A stretch of 13,069 nucleotides of DNA. It comes from UBA1140 sp964573285. Lineage in GTDB: Bacteria > Campylobacterota > Campylobacteria > Campylobacterales > Sulfurovaceae. Made by a program: the position numbers and the translations under genes. The notes beneath the pieces are model-generated. The model had not been told where the DNA came from. It saw nothing but the letters and a program-made list of their open reading frames with translations, and ran no database searches. Positions within the stretch are counted from its first letter, which is position 1; each line of letters begins with the position of its first letter. Of this stretch, positions 6,096 to 12,151 are shown one piece after another. The DNA is taken from assembly GCA_964573285.1 (NCBI GenBank), contig CAZNJD010000039.1:1-13069 (forward strand), written 5' to 3'.

Positions 6096-7870
6096 TTAAT
6101 TATAAACTATATAATAAACTAGGTAGTTTTGTCAAAGAGAATGGGGTGAGATTTAAGGTCTATGCTCCTAATGCAAAGTTTGTTTCTGTTATTGGTGATT
6201 TTAATAGTTATGATAATAGTAAAAATATATTAAAAAAAAATAAAAATGGTATATGGAGTGGAAAAGTAAGTAATGCAAAAATGGGTCAATCTTATAAGTA
6301 TTTTATACAAGCCCAAGATGGTAGAGAGTTTCTCAAAGCCGATCCATTTGCAAAATATGCAGAAGTAAAACCAAATTCTGCTTCAGTAATTTTTGATAGT
6401 AGTTATGAGTTTAAACATGAAAATCCAATAAAACAAGAAAATATCTCTATATATGAGGTTCATTTAGGTTCATGGAAACGCAATAATGGTGAGTATATGA
6501 GCTATAAGGATTTAAGTAGAAATTTAGTCAAATATGTCAAAAGAATGGGATTTACACATATAGAGTTACTTCCTATTATAGAACACCCTTTTGATGGCTC
6601 TTGGGGTTATCAAGATACAGGCTATTTTGCTCCAACTTCACGATATGGAACACCAGATGAATTTAAATATTTTATAGATGTATGTCACAAAAATAATATA
6701 GGTGTAATATTAGATTGGGTTCCTTCACACTTTGCAACTGATGGACATGGATTGATAGCTTTTGATGGAGAGGCGATATATGAACATCCTGACCCTCAAA
6801 AAGGCTACCATCCACAATGGAAAAGTAATATATTTAATTATGATAGTGATTTCGTTAAATCATTTCTGATTAGTAGTGCATTGTGGTGGGTAGAAGAGTA
6901 TAAAATAGATGGTATTAGAGTTGATGCAGTAGCTTCTATGTTGTATCTTGATTATGCTAGAGAAGATGATGAATGGAGAGAAAATGAGTATGGTAATAAC
7001 CTTAACTTAGGAGCTATAGATTTCCTTAAAAAGCTTAATTTTAATGTTCACAAAAAAAATAAAAATGTATTAATGATAGCCGAAGAGTCAACTACATTCT
7101 TGGGTGTAACTGATAAGAAAAAGGGGCTTGGATTTGATTATAAATGGAATATGGGGTGGATGAATGATACTATTGATTATTTTAAACTTGACCCTATCAA
7201 TAGACAAGCACATCAAAATGATTTAAATTTTATGTTCTCTTATGCTTTTGATGAGAATTTTATATTGCCATTAAGCCATGATGAGGTAGTACATATGAAA
7301 GGAAGTATGATAAATAAGATGAGTGGACTTTATGATTGGCAGTTTGCTAATCTACGAAGTTTATATAGTTTTATGTATGCTTTTATAGGTAAAAAACTAA
7401 TATTCATGGGGAATGAGATAGCACAATTCAATGAGTGGCACTATGAGAGTCAACTTGACTGGGAGGTGCTAGAGTATCCTAAACACCAAGGAATACAAAA
7501 GATGATAAAAGAGCTAAATAGTCTCTATGCTAAGGAGAAGGCTTTACAATATGATACTCATGATAATTTTGAGTGGTGTAATGCAGATGATGCGAGTAGA
7601 AATATTATTGTATTTGAGAGAATTTATAAAGATGAAAGAATAGCTGTTGTGTGTAACTTCTCTGGTGCTTCTTATAAAAACTATTATGCTCCTGTATCTA
7701 TGGTAGGGAAATATAAATTAATTTTCAATTCTGATAGTAGTAAATATGATGGAACTGATACTAGTAGAAAAAGAGTATTTAAATCAACTCCATTTAATAT
7801 TGGACACAAAGAGCATATGATAGAGATTGATTTGACTCCTTTAAGTGTTAGATTTTTTAAATTTCAATAG
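6092..7870 (+). CDS. glgB: 1,4-alpha-glucan branching enzyme GlgB (GH13)
   Basis: Cuts an alpha-1,4 chain and reattaches it as an alpha-1,6 branch on glycogen. At 592 residues it is shorter than the roughly 730-residue enterobacterial enzyme because it lacks the extra N-terminal module and starts at the CBM48 domain (about 10-100). GH13 regions are visible: LDWVPSHF (207-214), GIRVDAV (274-280, nucleophile Asp278), MIAEES (328-333, acid/base Glu331) and LSHDEVVHMKGS (394-405, Asp397), followed by a beta-rich C-terminal domain. AAGGA lies 6 bases before ATG inside the end of glgA. An A9 tract (6232-6240, codons 47-50) and an A8 tract near 7050 are possible slippage points, but the frame is intact. 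Confidence 0.96.
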   Translation: MINYKLYNKLGSFVKENGVRFKVYAPNAKFVSVIGDFNSYDNSKNILKKNKNGIWSGKVSNAKMGQSYKYFIQAQDGREFLKADPFAKYAEVKPNSASVIFDSSYEFKHENPIKQENISIYEVHLGSWKRNNGEYMSYKDLSRNLVKYVKRMGFTHIELLPIIEHPFDGSWGYQDTGYFAPTSRYGTPDEFKYFIDVCHKNNIGVILDWVPSHFATDGHGLIAFDGEAIYEHPDPQKGYHPQWKSNIFNYDSDFVKSFLISSALWWVEEYKIDGIRVDAVASMLYLDYAREDDEWRENEYGNNLNLGAIDFLKKLNFNVHKKNKNVLMIAEESTTFLGVTDKKKGLGFDYKWNMGWMNDTIDYFKLDPINRQAHQNDLNFMFSYAFDENFILPLSHDEVVHMKGSMINKMSGLYDWQFANLRSLYSFMYAFIGKKLIFMGNEIAQFNEWHYESQLDWEVLEYPKHQGIQKMIKELNSLYAKEKALQYDTHDNFEWCNADDASRNIIVFERIYKDERIAVVCNFSGASYKNYYAPVSMVGKYKLIFNSDSSKYDGTDTSRKRVFKSTPFNIGHKEHMIEIDLTPLSVRFFKFQ

Positions 7871-7883
7871 AAATTAAGAGTCA

Positions 7884-7929
7884 AAGAGTAGTAGCCTCAT
7901 TGTATTTTTATTAATATTTCGCTACTCTT
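7884..7929. repeat. Inverted repeat between glgB and moaA
   Basis: AAGAGTAG (7884-7891) and CTACTCTT (7922-7929) are exact complements separated by 30 bases of AT-rich sequence. No T-run follows the right arm, so terminator function is doubtful. It is the main structured element in the 81-base glgB-moaA gap and could mark the end of the glg transcript. Confidence 0.35.
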
Positions 7930-7951
7930 AGCCAAAAAATATGGATATAAA

Positions 7952-8926
7952 ATGCTAATAGATGGACACGGTAGAACCGTAAATTACTTAAGAGTTTCAG
8001 TAACGGAGAGATGTAACTTTCGATGTCAATATTGTATGCCTGAGAAACCTTTTTCTTGGGTACCAAGAGAAAATCTTCTCTCATTTGAGGAGCTATTTTT
8101 GTTTATCAAAGTAGCAATAGATGAAGGAGTTACTAAAATTCGTATAACAGGTGGAGAACCACTTTTGCGTGAAAATTTAGACTCTTTTGTCAAAATGATA
8201 CATGATTATAAACCTGATATAGACTTAGCCTTAACCACTAATGGTTACCTATTATCAGAGACAGCTCAAAAGCTCAAAGATGCAGGACTCAAACGGCTTA
8301 ATATCTCACTAGATAGTCTTAAACCCGAGATTGCTCAAAAAATTGCCCAAAAAGATGTATTAGCAAAAGTACTAAAAGGTATAGATAAAGCCTTAGAAGT
8401 TGGATTAGGAGTCAAAATTAATATGGTTCCTCTTAAAGAGATAAATGAGAATGAAATATTAGATGTAATGCAATATTGTCAAGATAGAAATATCAAAATA
8501 AGATTTATTGAGTATATGGAAAATCGTCATGCTAATATAGATTTAAGAGGAATGCATGGCAAAGAGATACTAGAAAAGGTAAAAGAGGGGCATACTATCA
8601 ATGCTCTAGGAAGAGAAGGTGCAAGTCCATCATTTAACTATAAGATAGAGAATGGATATGAGTTTGGATTAATTGACCCACACAAACATGATTTCTGTGA
8701 GAATTGTAATCGTATTAGATTGACAGCAGAAGGTAATTTAATCCCATGTTTATATTTTGATGAAGCATTGAGTATAGCCAAGGCTGTAAAAGAGGGTGAT
8801 ATTAATGGGGCTAGTGAGGTTTTGGCTACTGTATTACGAGATAAACCCAAAGAGAATAGATGGAGTCAATTTGACCCTAATGAAGATGCTATATCAGCTC
8901 GTGCTTTTTATGAGACTGGGGGTTAA
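7952..8926 (+). CDS. moaA: GTP 3',8-cyclase MoaA
   Basis: Radical SAM enzyme that, with MoaC, converts GTP to cyclic pyranopterin monophosphate, the first step of molybdenum cofactor synthesis. It has 324 residues. The N-terminal cluster motif is C21-x3-C25-x2-C28 (CNFRCQYC), followed by TGGEP (66-70). The second cluster uses C249, C252 and C266 (FCENCNRIRLTAEGNLIPC). It ends in the invariant Gly-Gly tail (ETGG), which is needed for MoaC-coupled activity in characterised enzymes. The start is supported by conserved DGHGRTVNYLRVSVTERC, but the ribosome site is only a weak GGA (7943-7945). No MoaC or other moa gene is adjacent; queE follows after 114 bases. Confidence 0.97.
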   Translation: MLIDGHGRTVNYLRVSVTERCNFRCQYCMPEKPFSWVPRENLLSFEELFLFIKVAIDEGVTKIRITGGEPLLRENLDSFVKMIHDYKPDIDLALTTNGYLLSETAQKLKDAGLKRLNISLDSLKPEIAQKIAQKDVLAKVLKGIDKALEVGLGVKINMVPLKEINENEILDVMQYCQDRNIKIRFIEYMENRHANIDLRGMHGKEILEKVKEGHTINALGREGASPSFNYKIENGYEFGLIDPHKHDFCENCNRIRLTAEGNLIPCLYFDEALSIAKAVKEGDINGASEVLATVLRDKPKENRWSQFDPNEDAISARAFYETGG

Positions 8927-8965
8927 TTTAAAAATCTATTCCATAAAAAAGAGAAAAATATAGAG

Positions 8966-9019
8966 ATTTAGAAATTAGGATTATCTATTTAGATAATTTC
9001 TTATTAAATATTTCTAAAT
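8966..9019. repeat. Nested inverted repeats in the queE leader
   Basis: Outer arms ATTTAGAAAT (8966-8975) and ATTTCTAAAT (9010-9019) are exact complements. Inside them ATTATCTA (8980-8987) and TAGATAAT (8990-8997) form a second exact inverted repeat, with 2 bases between arms. Together they fill half of the 114-base moaA-queE gap and end 21 bases before queE. All pairs but a few are A-T, so the RNA fold would be weak; DNA-binding sites are equally possible. Confidence 0.4.
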
Positions 9020-9040
9020 TAAATCAAAAAAGGCGAAAAA

Positions 9041-9799
9041 ATGTTCTACTTAACCGAACAGTTCTTTTCTATTCAAGGAGAGGGTAAATATGCAGGTGTT
9101 CCATCATACTTTTTACGAACAGGAGGGTGTAATCTCACATGTTCTGGATTTGGAGCTAGATATAAAGTTAATAAAACAGAGTGTATGGGGTGTGATACCT
9201 ATTTTGCAGTAGATTCTCATTTTGTTTCACAGTGGCAAAAAGTAACAGATGCACGAAAATTTATTGATAGATTAAATATTGAATTTAGACGAATAGGGTA
9301 TCTACCTCATGTGGTAATTACTGGTGGAGAACCTCTTTTGTATCATGCTGACAAGACATTTTATAGTGTTATCAAATGGTTGGTAAAGCGAGGAATTCAG
9401 ATTACTTTTGAGACCAATGGAACTATAGAAATTGATTTCAATAAGTATCGTGCTTATAAACAAACTATATTTGCTTTATCAATTAAACTTAGTAATTCAG
9501 GCGAACTATTTGAGAAACGAATAAATTTTAATGCTATTGATGCTATTGTCAAAAATTCAAAAGATAGTTTTTTCAAATTTACTATTACAAAATGGTTGAT
9601 AGATACAACAGCACTCGAAGAGATAGCTGTCGTAACACAAAATTATAAAAATCCAACTATATATTGTATGCCAGTTGGAGAAAGTAGAGCTACTATTTGG
9701 CATAATGATAGGGCTGTTTTTGAATTTTGTATGTTATATGGGTTTTATTATAGTGATAGATTACATATTCGTATTTTTGATATGACACAAGGGGTTTAA
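9041..9799 (+). CDS. queE: 7-carboxy-7-deazaguanine synthase QueE
   Basis: Radical SAM enzyme that rearranges 6-carboxytetrahydropterin to 7-carboxy-7-deazaguanine on the route to preQ0 and queuosine. The 252 residues begin with the QueE signature FFSIQGEGKYAGVPSYFLR (8-26). The cluster loop is GC30NLTC34, then C48MGC51DT, so the usual CxxxCxxC is replaced by a longer spacing. TGGEPLL (94-100) and ETNGT (124-128) follow, and the end has the SDRLHIRIFD segment typical of the family. The ribosome site AAAGG lies upstream of ATG. queD, which makes its substrate, is 678 bases downstream, beyond a thioredoxin-like gene and a small ORF. Confidence 0.93.
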   Translation: MFYLTEQFFSIQGEGKYAGVPSYFLRTGGCNLTCSGFGARYKVNKTECMGCDTYFAVDSHFVSQWQKVTDARKFIDRLNIEFRRIGYLPHVVITGGEPLLYHADKTFYSVIKWLVKRGIQITFETNGTIEIDFNKYRAYKQTIFALSIKLSNSGELFEKRINFNAIDAIVKNSKDSFFKFTITKWLIDTTALEEIAVVTQNYKNPTIYCMPVGESRATIWHNDRAVFEFCMLYGFYYSDRLHIRIFDMTQGV

Positions 9800-9806
9800 C
9801 TTTTTA

Positions 9807-9815
9807 TGATACAAT
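9807..9815 (+). promoter_or_regulatory. Extended -10 promoter for the thioredoxin-like gene
   Basis: TGATACAAT (TG-n-TACAAT) begins 7 bases after the queE stop. The start predicted 7 bases beyond it coincides with the first base of an A9 run (9822-9830). No good -35 is present, which suits an extended -10 promoter. The short inverted repeat TTTAAC (9795-9800) / GTTAAA (9819-9824) flanks it, though at this base composition that may be chance. Confidence 0.4.
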
Positions 9816-9840
9816 AGTGTTAAAAAAAAAGGTAAAATTT

Positions 9841-10302
9841 ATGTTTTTGAAAAAACTACTTTTTAGTTTAGTAATAGGCTTATTTTCTTTGTTATATGCT
9901 ATGGAAGATTTTAACCATACAAGAGATATAAATAGTTCAGATATATCACAAAAAATTATTTTTTTGTATATAGATAGTGATAGTTGTGAATTTTGTAGGA
10001 CACTTGATGAGATGTTAAATTTACCAAAACCTGCTGAATTATTGGAAAAATATTTTATAATTAAGCGAGAGTTACTTAATGATGATTTAGAGTTACCTAA
10101 GGGATTACCTCTACCATACGGAACACCTACAGTTTATTTTTTGAATAATAAAGAAGAAGCTATTATAGAACCAATGCGTGGAGAGAAAACAGAAGAAGAG
10201 TTATTATATTTTCTTAATGAAGCTATTAGGGAAAATCAAAAAACTATTATTAAAAAAGAAAAAAAGCCCAAAAATATATGGCAAAAACTCTTTGATAAGT
10301 AA
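9841..10302 (+). CDS. Secreted thioredoxin-fold protein with CEFC motif
   Basis: Predicted periplasmic thiol-disulfide protein of 153 residues. It has a signal peptide (MFLKKLLFSLVIGLFSLLYA, likely cut after Ala20), the redox motif C49-E-F-C52 after FLYIDSDS, and a cis-proline in YGTPTVYF (Pro96), then the expected strand and terminal helix. The tail (about 137-153) is strongly basic. It resembles the small secreted thioredoxin_7/SoxW-like proteins of Campylobacterota, but its client is unknown. I chose ATG 9841 over an in-frame GTG at 9817 because the AGG ribosome site (9830-9832) sits 8 bases before this ATG and the signal peptide then begins naturally. It separates queE from queD. Confidence 0.75.
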   Translation: MFLKKLLFSLVIGLFSLLYAMEDFNHTRDINSSDISQKIIFLYIDSDSCEFCRTLDEMLNLPKPAELLEKYFIIKRELLNDDLELPKGLPLPYGTPTVYFLNNKEEAIIEPMRGEKTEEELLYFLNEAIRENQKTIIKKEKKPKNIWQKLFDK

Positions 10303-10324
10303 TTTTAATTTAAGTTTGCACATA

Positions 10325-10330
10325 TATAAT
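10325..10330 (+). promoter_or_regulatory. Candidate -10 for the small ORF and queD
   Basis: TATAAT lies 21 bases before the small ORF ATG, with the AAAGG ribosome site (10339-10343) between. There is no convincing -35, and the predicted start near 10337 leaves a very short leader, so this is tentative. Confidence 0.3.
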
Positions 10331-10351
10331 CCATAAAAAAAGGTATATATA

Positions 10352-10480
10352 ATGGACAAAGAGGCATTAAAAGCCCAAGTACTTGAACTATTAAATAATA
10401 AATATTATGAAAAAAAGCTAAAGAGATTATCTATAGGATACAACAAGATGGACAGATGCTCTTTTAGGATTTTAAGATGA
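10352..10480 (+). CDS. Small ORF (42 codons), probably frameshifted remnant
   Basis: The ORF begins ATG GAC AAA GAG with an AAAGG ribosome site 8 bases upstream, and its TGA overlaps the queD start as ATGA. The first 20 residues (MDKEALKAQVLELLNNKYYE) form a credible amphipathic helix; the rest (LKRLSIGYNKMDRCSF) does not look natural. Restoring one base in the A7 run (10410-10416) continues the peptide as AKEIIYRIQQDGQ, and restoring one more near 10454 gives DALLGF followed by TAA (10473-10475), one base before queD. I therefore suspect a conserved-type small protein of about 41 residues broken by two one-base losses, real or from sequencing. Function unknown; I do not recognise the family. 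Confidence 0.45.
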   Translation: MDKEALKAQVLELLNNKYYEKKLKRLSIGYNKMDRCSFRILR

Positions 10481-11058
10481 TAATTAGAAAACTATTTAAA
10501 TTTGAAAATGCCCATATAGTACGAGATTGTAGTACTATAAGATGTAGTGAAAATATTCACGGACACTCATATCAAGTAGAGGTTCTATTAGAGTCAAACT
10601 ATCTTGATAATGGTCAAATGGTATATGATTTTGGATTAACCAAATTATATATTAAAGAGCTAATAGATAGTTTCGATCACTCTATTACACTATGGAGTAA
10701 TGATAATCAAGAGTATTTAAATGATATGAAGAAACACTCATCAAGATGGATAGAACTACCAGTTAGTCCCTCTGCTGAACAGTTTAGTAGAGTTATATTT
10801 TTACTGGTTGAGAGAGTTTTAAACTGCACAGGTATGGTTAATGGAGAAAGAGAAGTCAATTTACATAGCATTATAGTTCATGAGACCAAGACAGGATATG
10901 CACAAGGATTTAGAGATGATGCATATAGCTCACTTATGGGAAAAATAGATTTACAAGATATTATTTTCTCCAAACAAATTCAAAATGAGTGGAGTGATAA
11001 TAAACTATGGGGTAAATTATTAACAAAAACAGAAATAATTAATCCCAAAAGGGTATAA
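10477..11058 (+). CDS. queD: 6-carboxytetrahydropterin synthase QueD-type protein
   Basis: Predicted to convert 7,8-dihydroneopterin triphosphate to 6-carboxy-5,6,7,8-tetrahydropterin, the substrate of QueE. Zinc ligands are H13 (FENAH), H28 and H30 (HGH). The presumed catalytic Cys is C23 in CSENIHGH, four residues before HGH where the standard QueD motif has three. Asp67-His68 (SFDHS) and E136 (VHETKTGYA) complete the fold's catalytic set. At 193 residues it is much longer than the roughly 120-residue E. coli enzyme, mainly through insertions around 75-95 and a C-terminal extension after about 150. The AGGA ribosome site (10466-10469) is 7 bases upstream, inside the small ORF. Campylobacter-type QueD proteins, as I recall them, share this length and spacing. 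Confidence 0.88.
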   Translation: MIIRKLFKFENAHIVRDCSTIRCSENIHGHSYQVEVLLESNYLDNGQMVYDFGLTKLYIKELIDSFDHSITLWSNDNQEYLNDMKKHSSRWIELPVSPSAEQFSRVIFLLVERVLNCTGMVNGEREVNLHSIIVHETKTGYAQGFRDDAYSSLMGKIDLQDIIFSKQIQNEWSDNKLWGKLLTKTEIINPKRV

Positions 11059-11061
11059 AAA

Positions 11062-11075
11062 ATGATTGTAATCAA
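11062..11075 (+). promoter_or_regulatory. FNR/CRP-like site upstream of the cytochrome gene
   Basis: ATGAT-TGTA-ATCAA matches the FNR consensus TTGAT-N4-ATCAA at 9 of 10 positions. It starts 4 bases after the queD stop and is centred 25.5 bp upstream of the TATAAT at 11094. Class II FNR sites lie about 4 bp further from the -10. An oxygen-responsive CRP/FNR regulator of a cytochrome gene is biologically reasonable, but is an inference. Confidence 0.4.
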
Positions 11076-11093
11076 TCTTTATGCTAATTATTG

Positions 11094-11099
11094 TATAAT
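11094..11099 (+). promoter_or_regulatory. -10 element for the cytochrome gene
   Basis: TATAAT in the context TTGTATAATCAC lies 28 bases before ATG, with AAAGGA between. The same TGTATAAT wording occurs at the proposed dapB and trxA -10 elements on the other strand, which supports it as this genome's preferred -10. The -35 is poor. Confidence 0.5.
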
Positions 11100-11127
11100 C
11101 ACAAAATAAATTTATTAAAGGAAAAAT

Positions 11128-11691
11128 ATGAGAAAATTAACAGTATTATCTGTTATAGTAGCATCGTTACTATTAATTGGTTGTGGTCAAGAGAAATCAG
11201 CAGAAACAAAAGCAGAAGTAGCAACTCCTGCAAAAACTGAGACTCTAGCTCAAAAAGCAACTAAAGCTGTAGAAGCAACTAAAGAGGTAGCAAATTCAGC
11301 AGTAGCAAAAGCAAAAGAGGCTGTAAATGATACAGCAACCAAAGCAGTAGAAACAACAAAAAAGGTAGCAACAGCTGCTGCTGAAAAAACAGCTGAAGTA
11401 GCCAAAGATGCAAAAAAAGCAGTAGCTAAAGTAGTTGCTCCAGCTTCAACAGCTCCAACAGCATATTCTAAATGTGCAGGGTGTCATGGTAAAGATGGTA
11501 AAATGAAAGCTCTTGGTAAATCAGAAATTATTGCTGGTCAAGCCAAAGCAGATTTAGTTAAAAAAATTGCTGAATACAAAGCAGGGACAAGAAATGTTGC
11601 TGGTATGGGTGCATTAATGAAAGGTCAAGTAGCAGGACTTAGTGATGCAGATATTGATGCGATTGCTACTTATGTATCAGGGATTAAATAA
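11128..11691 (+). CDS. Lipid-anchored class I cytochrome c with helical stalk
   Basis: Predicted electron carrier held at the outer face of the cytoplasmic membrane (or another envelope membrane) by a lipid. The 187 residues start with a lipoprotein signal ending LLIGC, making Cys19 the lipidation site. Residues about 25-104 are almost only Ala, Lys, Glu, Thr and Val in repeating units such as KATKAVEATKEV and KAVETTKKV, a pattern expected to form a long amphipathic helix like LEA or apolipoprotein repeats. The haem domain (about 110-187) has CAGCH (116-120), a Met ligand from M160 or M164, and ends LSDADIDAIATYV, as in c553-type proteins. It is monocistronic by appearance: own promoter and FNR-like site upstream, convergent neighbour downstream. 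Confidence 0.88.
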   Translation: MRKLTVLSVIVASLLLIGCGQEKSAETKAEVATPAKTETLAQKATKAVEATKEVANSAVAKAKEAVNDTATKAVETTKKVATAAAEKTAEVAKDAKKAVAKVVAPASTAPTAYSKCAGCHGKDGKMKALGKSEIIAGQAKADLVKKIAEYKAGTRNVAGMGALMKGQVAGLSDADIDAIATYVSGIK

Positions 11692-11703
11692 TTTAATATT
11701 TAT

Positions 11704-11751
11704 AAAAAACTTCTTTTTTAGCATTAGATAGTATCTAGGCTAAAGAGGAAG
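11704..11751 (-). terminator. Terminator of the modA-TOBE transcript, possibly shared with the cytochrome gene
   Basis: Arms 11710-11722 and 11739-11751 form a 13-position stem. Read as plus-strand RNA all 13 pair (two as G-U). Read as minus-strand RNA 11 pair, with two C-A mismatches, but a T6 run (11709-11704) follows directly, as in an intrinsic terminator. An inner TAGATA/TATCTA repeat caps the hairpin. It fills the 73-base gap between convergent genes. Confidence 0.55.
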
Positions 11752-11764
11752 ATAAAAATATTAC

Positions 11765-12151
11765 TCACAAAATAGAAATATCATTACCTCTAATCAAAGC
11801 CACTATATCCTCACCCACTTTTAAATTCATCTTTAAAGAAGAGTTTAACATAATTATACTTTCTAATCTAAACCCCTCAATATCAATCCTGATACTACTT
11901 AATAGTTTACCATTATTAAGTTGTACTATTTTAGCTTTTAATTGATTAGTATAGCTTAACATCCCTCCATAGTTTTTGGCTATTGCAATATCGGTTGATT
12001 TGACACTTAGTTTTACACTACTGCCTACTCTTAGATTTGGATTTAACTCTAAAGTCAATATCTCAATAGTTTGTTCTCCACAAGAGAGAGTAAGTAAATT
12101 TAAACTCTTTATAGTCTCTATTTTAATAATGGTAGCTTTTAATTGGTTCAT
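11765..12151 (-). CDS. Tandem TOBE (di-Mop) molybdate-binding protein
   Basis: The 128-residue protein consists of two copies of a TOBE/Mop-like module. Copy one (about 1-60) and copy two (about 68-128) each start with NQLKA (2-6 and 69-73), contain a matching LRVG/LKVG turn (40-43, 110-113) and end in DIAI/DISI. Such domains bind molybdate or tungstate oxyanions as storage proteins or sensors. There is no helix-turn-helix, so it is not a complete ModE repressor, and no ATP-binding domain, so it is not ModC. It overlaps modA by ATGA and is co-expressed with it. In Campylobacter jejuni I recall a similar gene between modA and modB; here modB and modC do not follow. Confidence 0.75.
   Translation of the reverse strand: MNQLKATIIKIETIKSLNLLTLSCGEQTIEILTLELNPNLRVGSSVKLSVKSTDIAIAKNYGGMLSYTNQLKAKIVQLNNGKLLSSIRIDIEGFRLESIIMLNSSLKMNLKVGEDIVALIRGNDISIL

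Noticed and set aside
6232..6240. Phase-variable A9 tract in glgB
   Set aside because: The frame is intact and A-runs are expected in Lys/Asn codons of low-GC genes; there is no sign of variation in one sequence.
7871..7951. Molybdenum cofactor riboswitch before moaA
   Set aside because: The 81-base gap is too short and AT-rich for that large multi-stem RNA.
8638..8850. Open frame antisense to the moaA C-terminal cluster region
   Set aside because: Shadow of conserved MoaA codons with no independent support.
8927..9040. preQ1 riboswitch before queE
   Set aside because: I looked for the compact C-rich loop and A-rich tail of preQ1-I and saw only AT-rich inverted repeats; the gap before queD also shows none.
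9817..9840. GTG start giving an 8-residue N-terminal extension to the thioredoxin-like protein
   Set aside because: The extension is encoded by the A-run and the ribosome site of the downstream ATG 9841, and it would spoil the normal signal peptide start.
11765..12151. ModE-type transcription regulator
   Set aside because: Only two TOBE modules are present; the N-terminal helix-turn-helix of ModE is missing.
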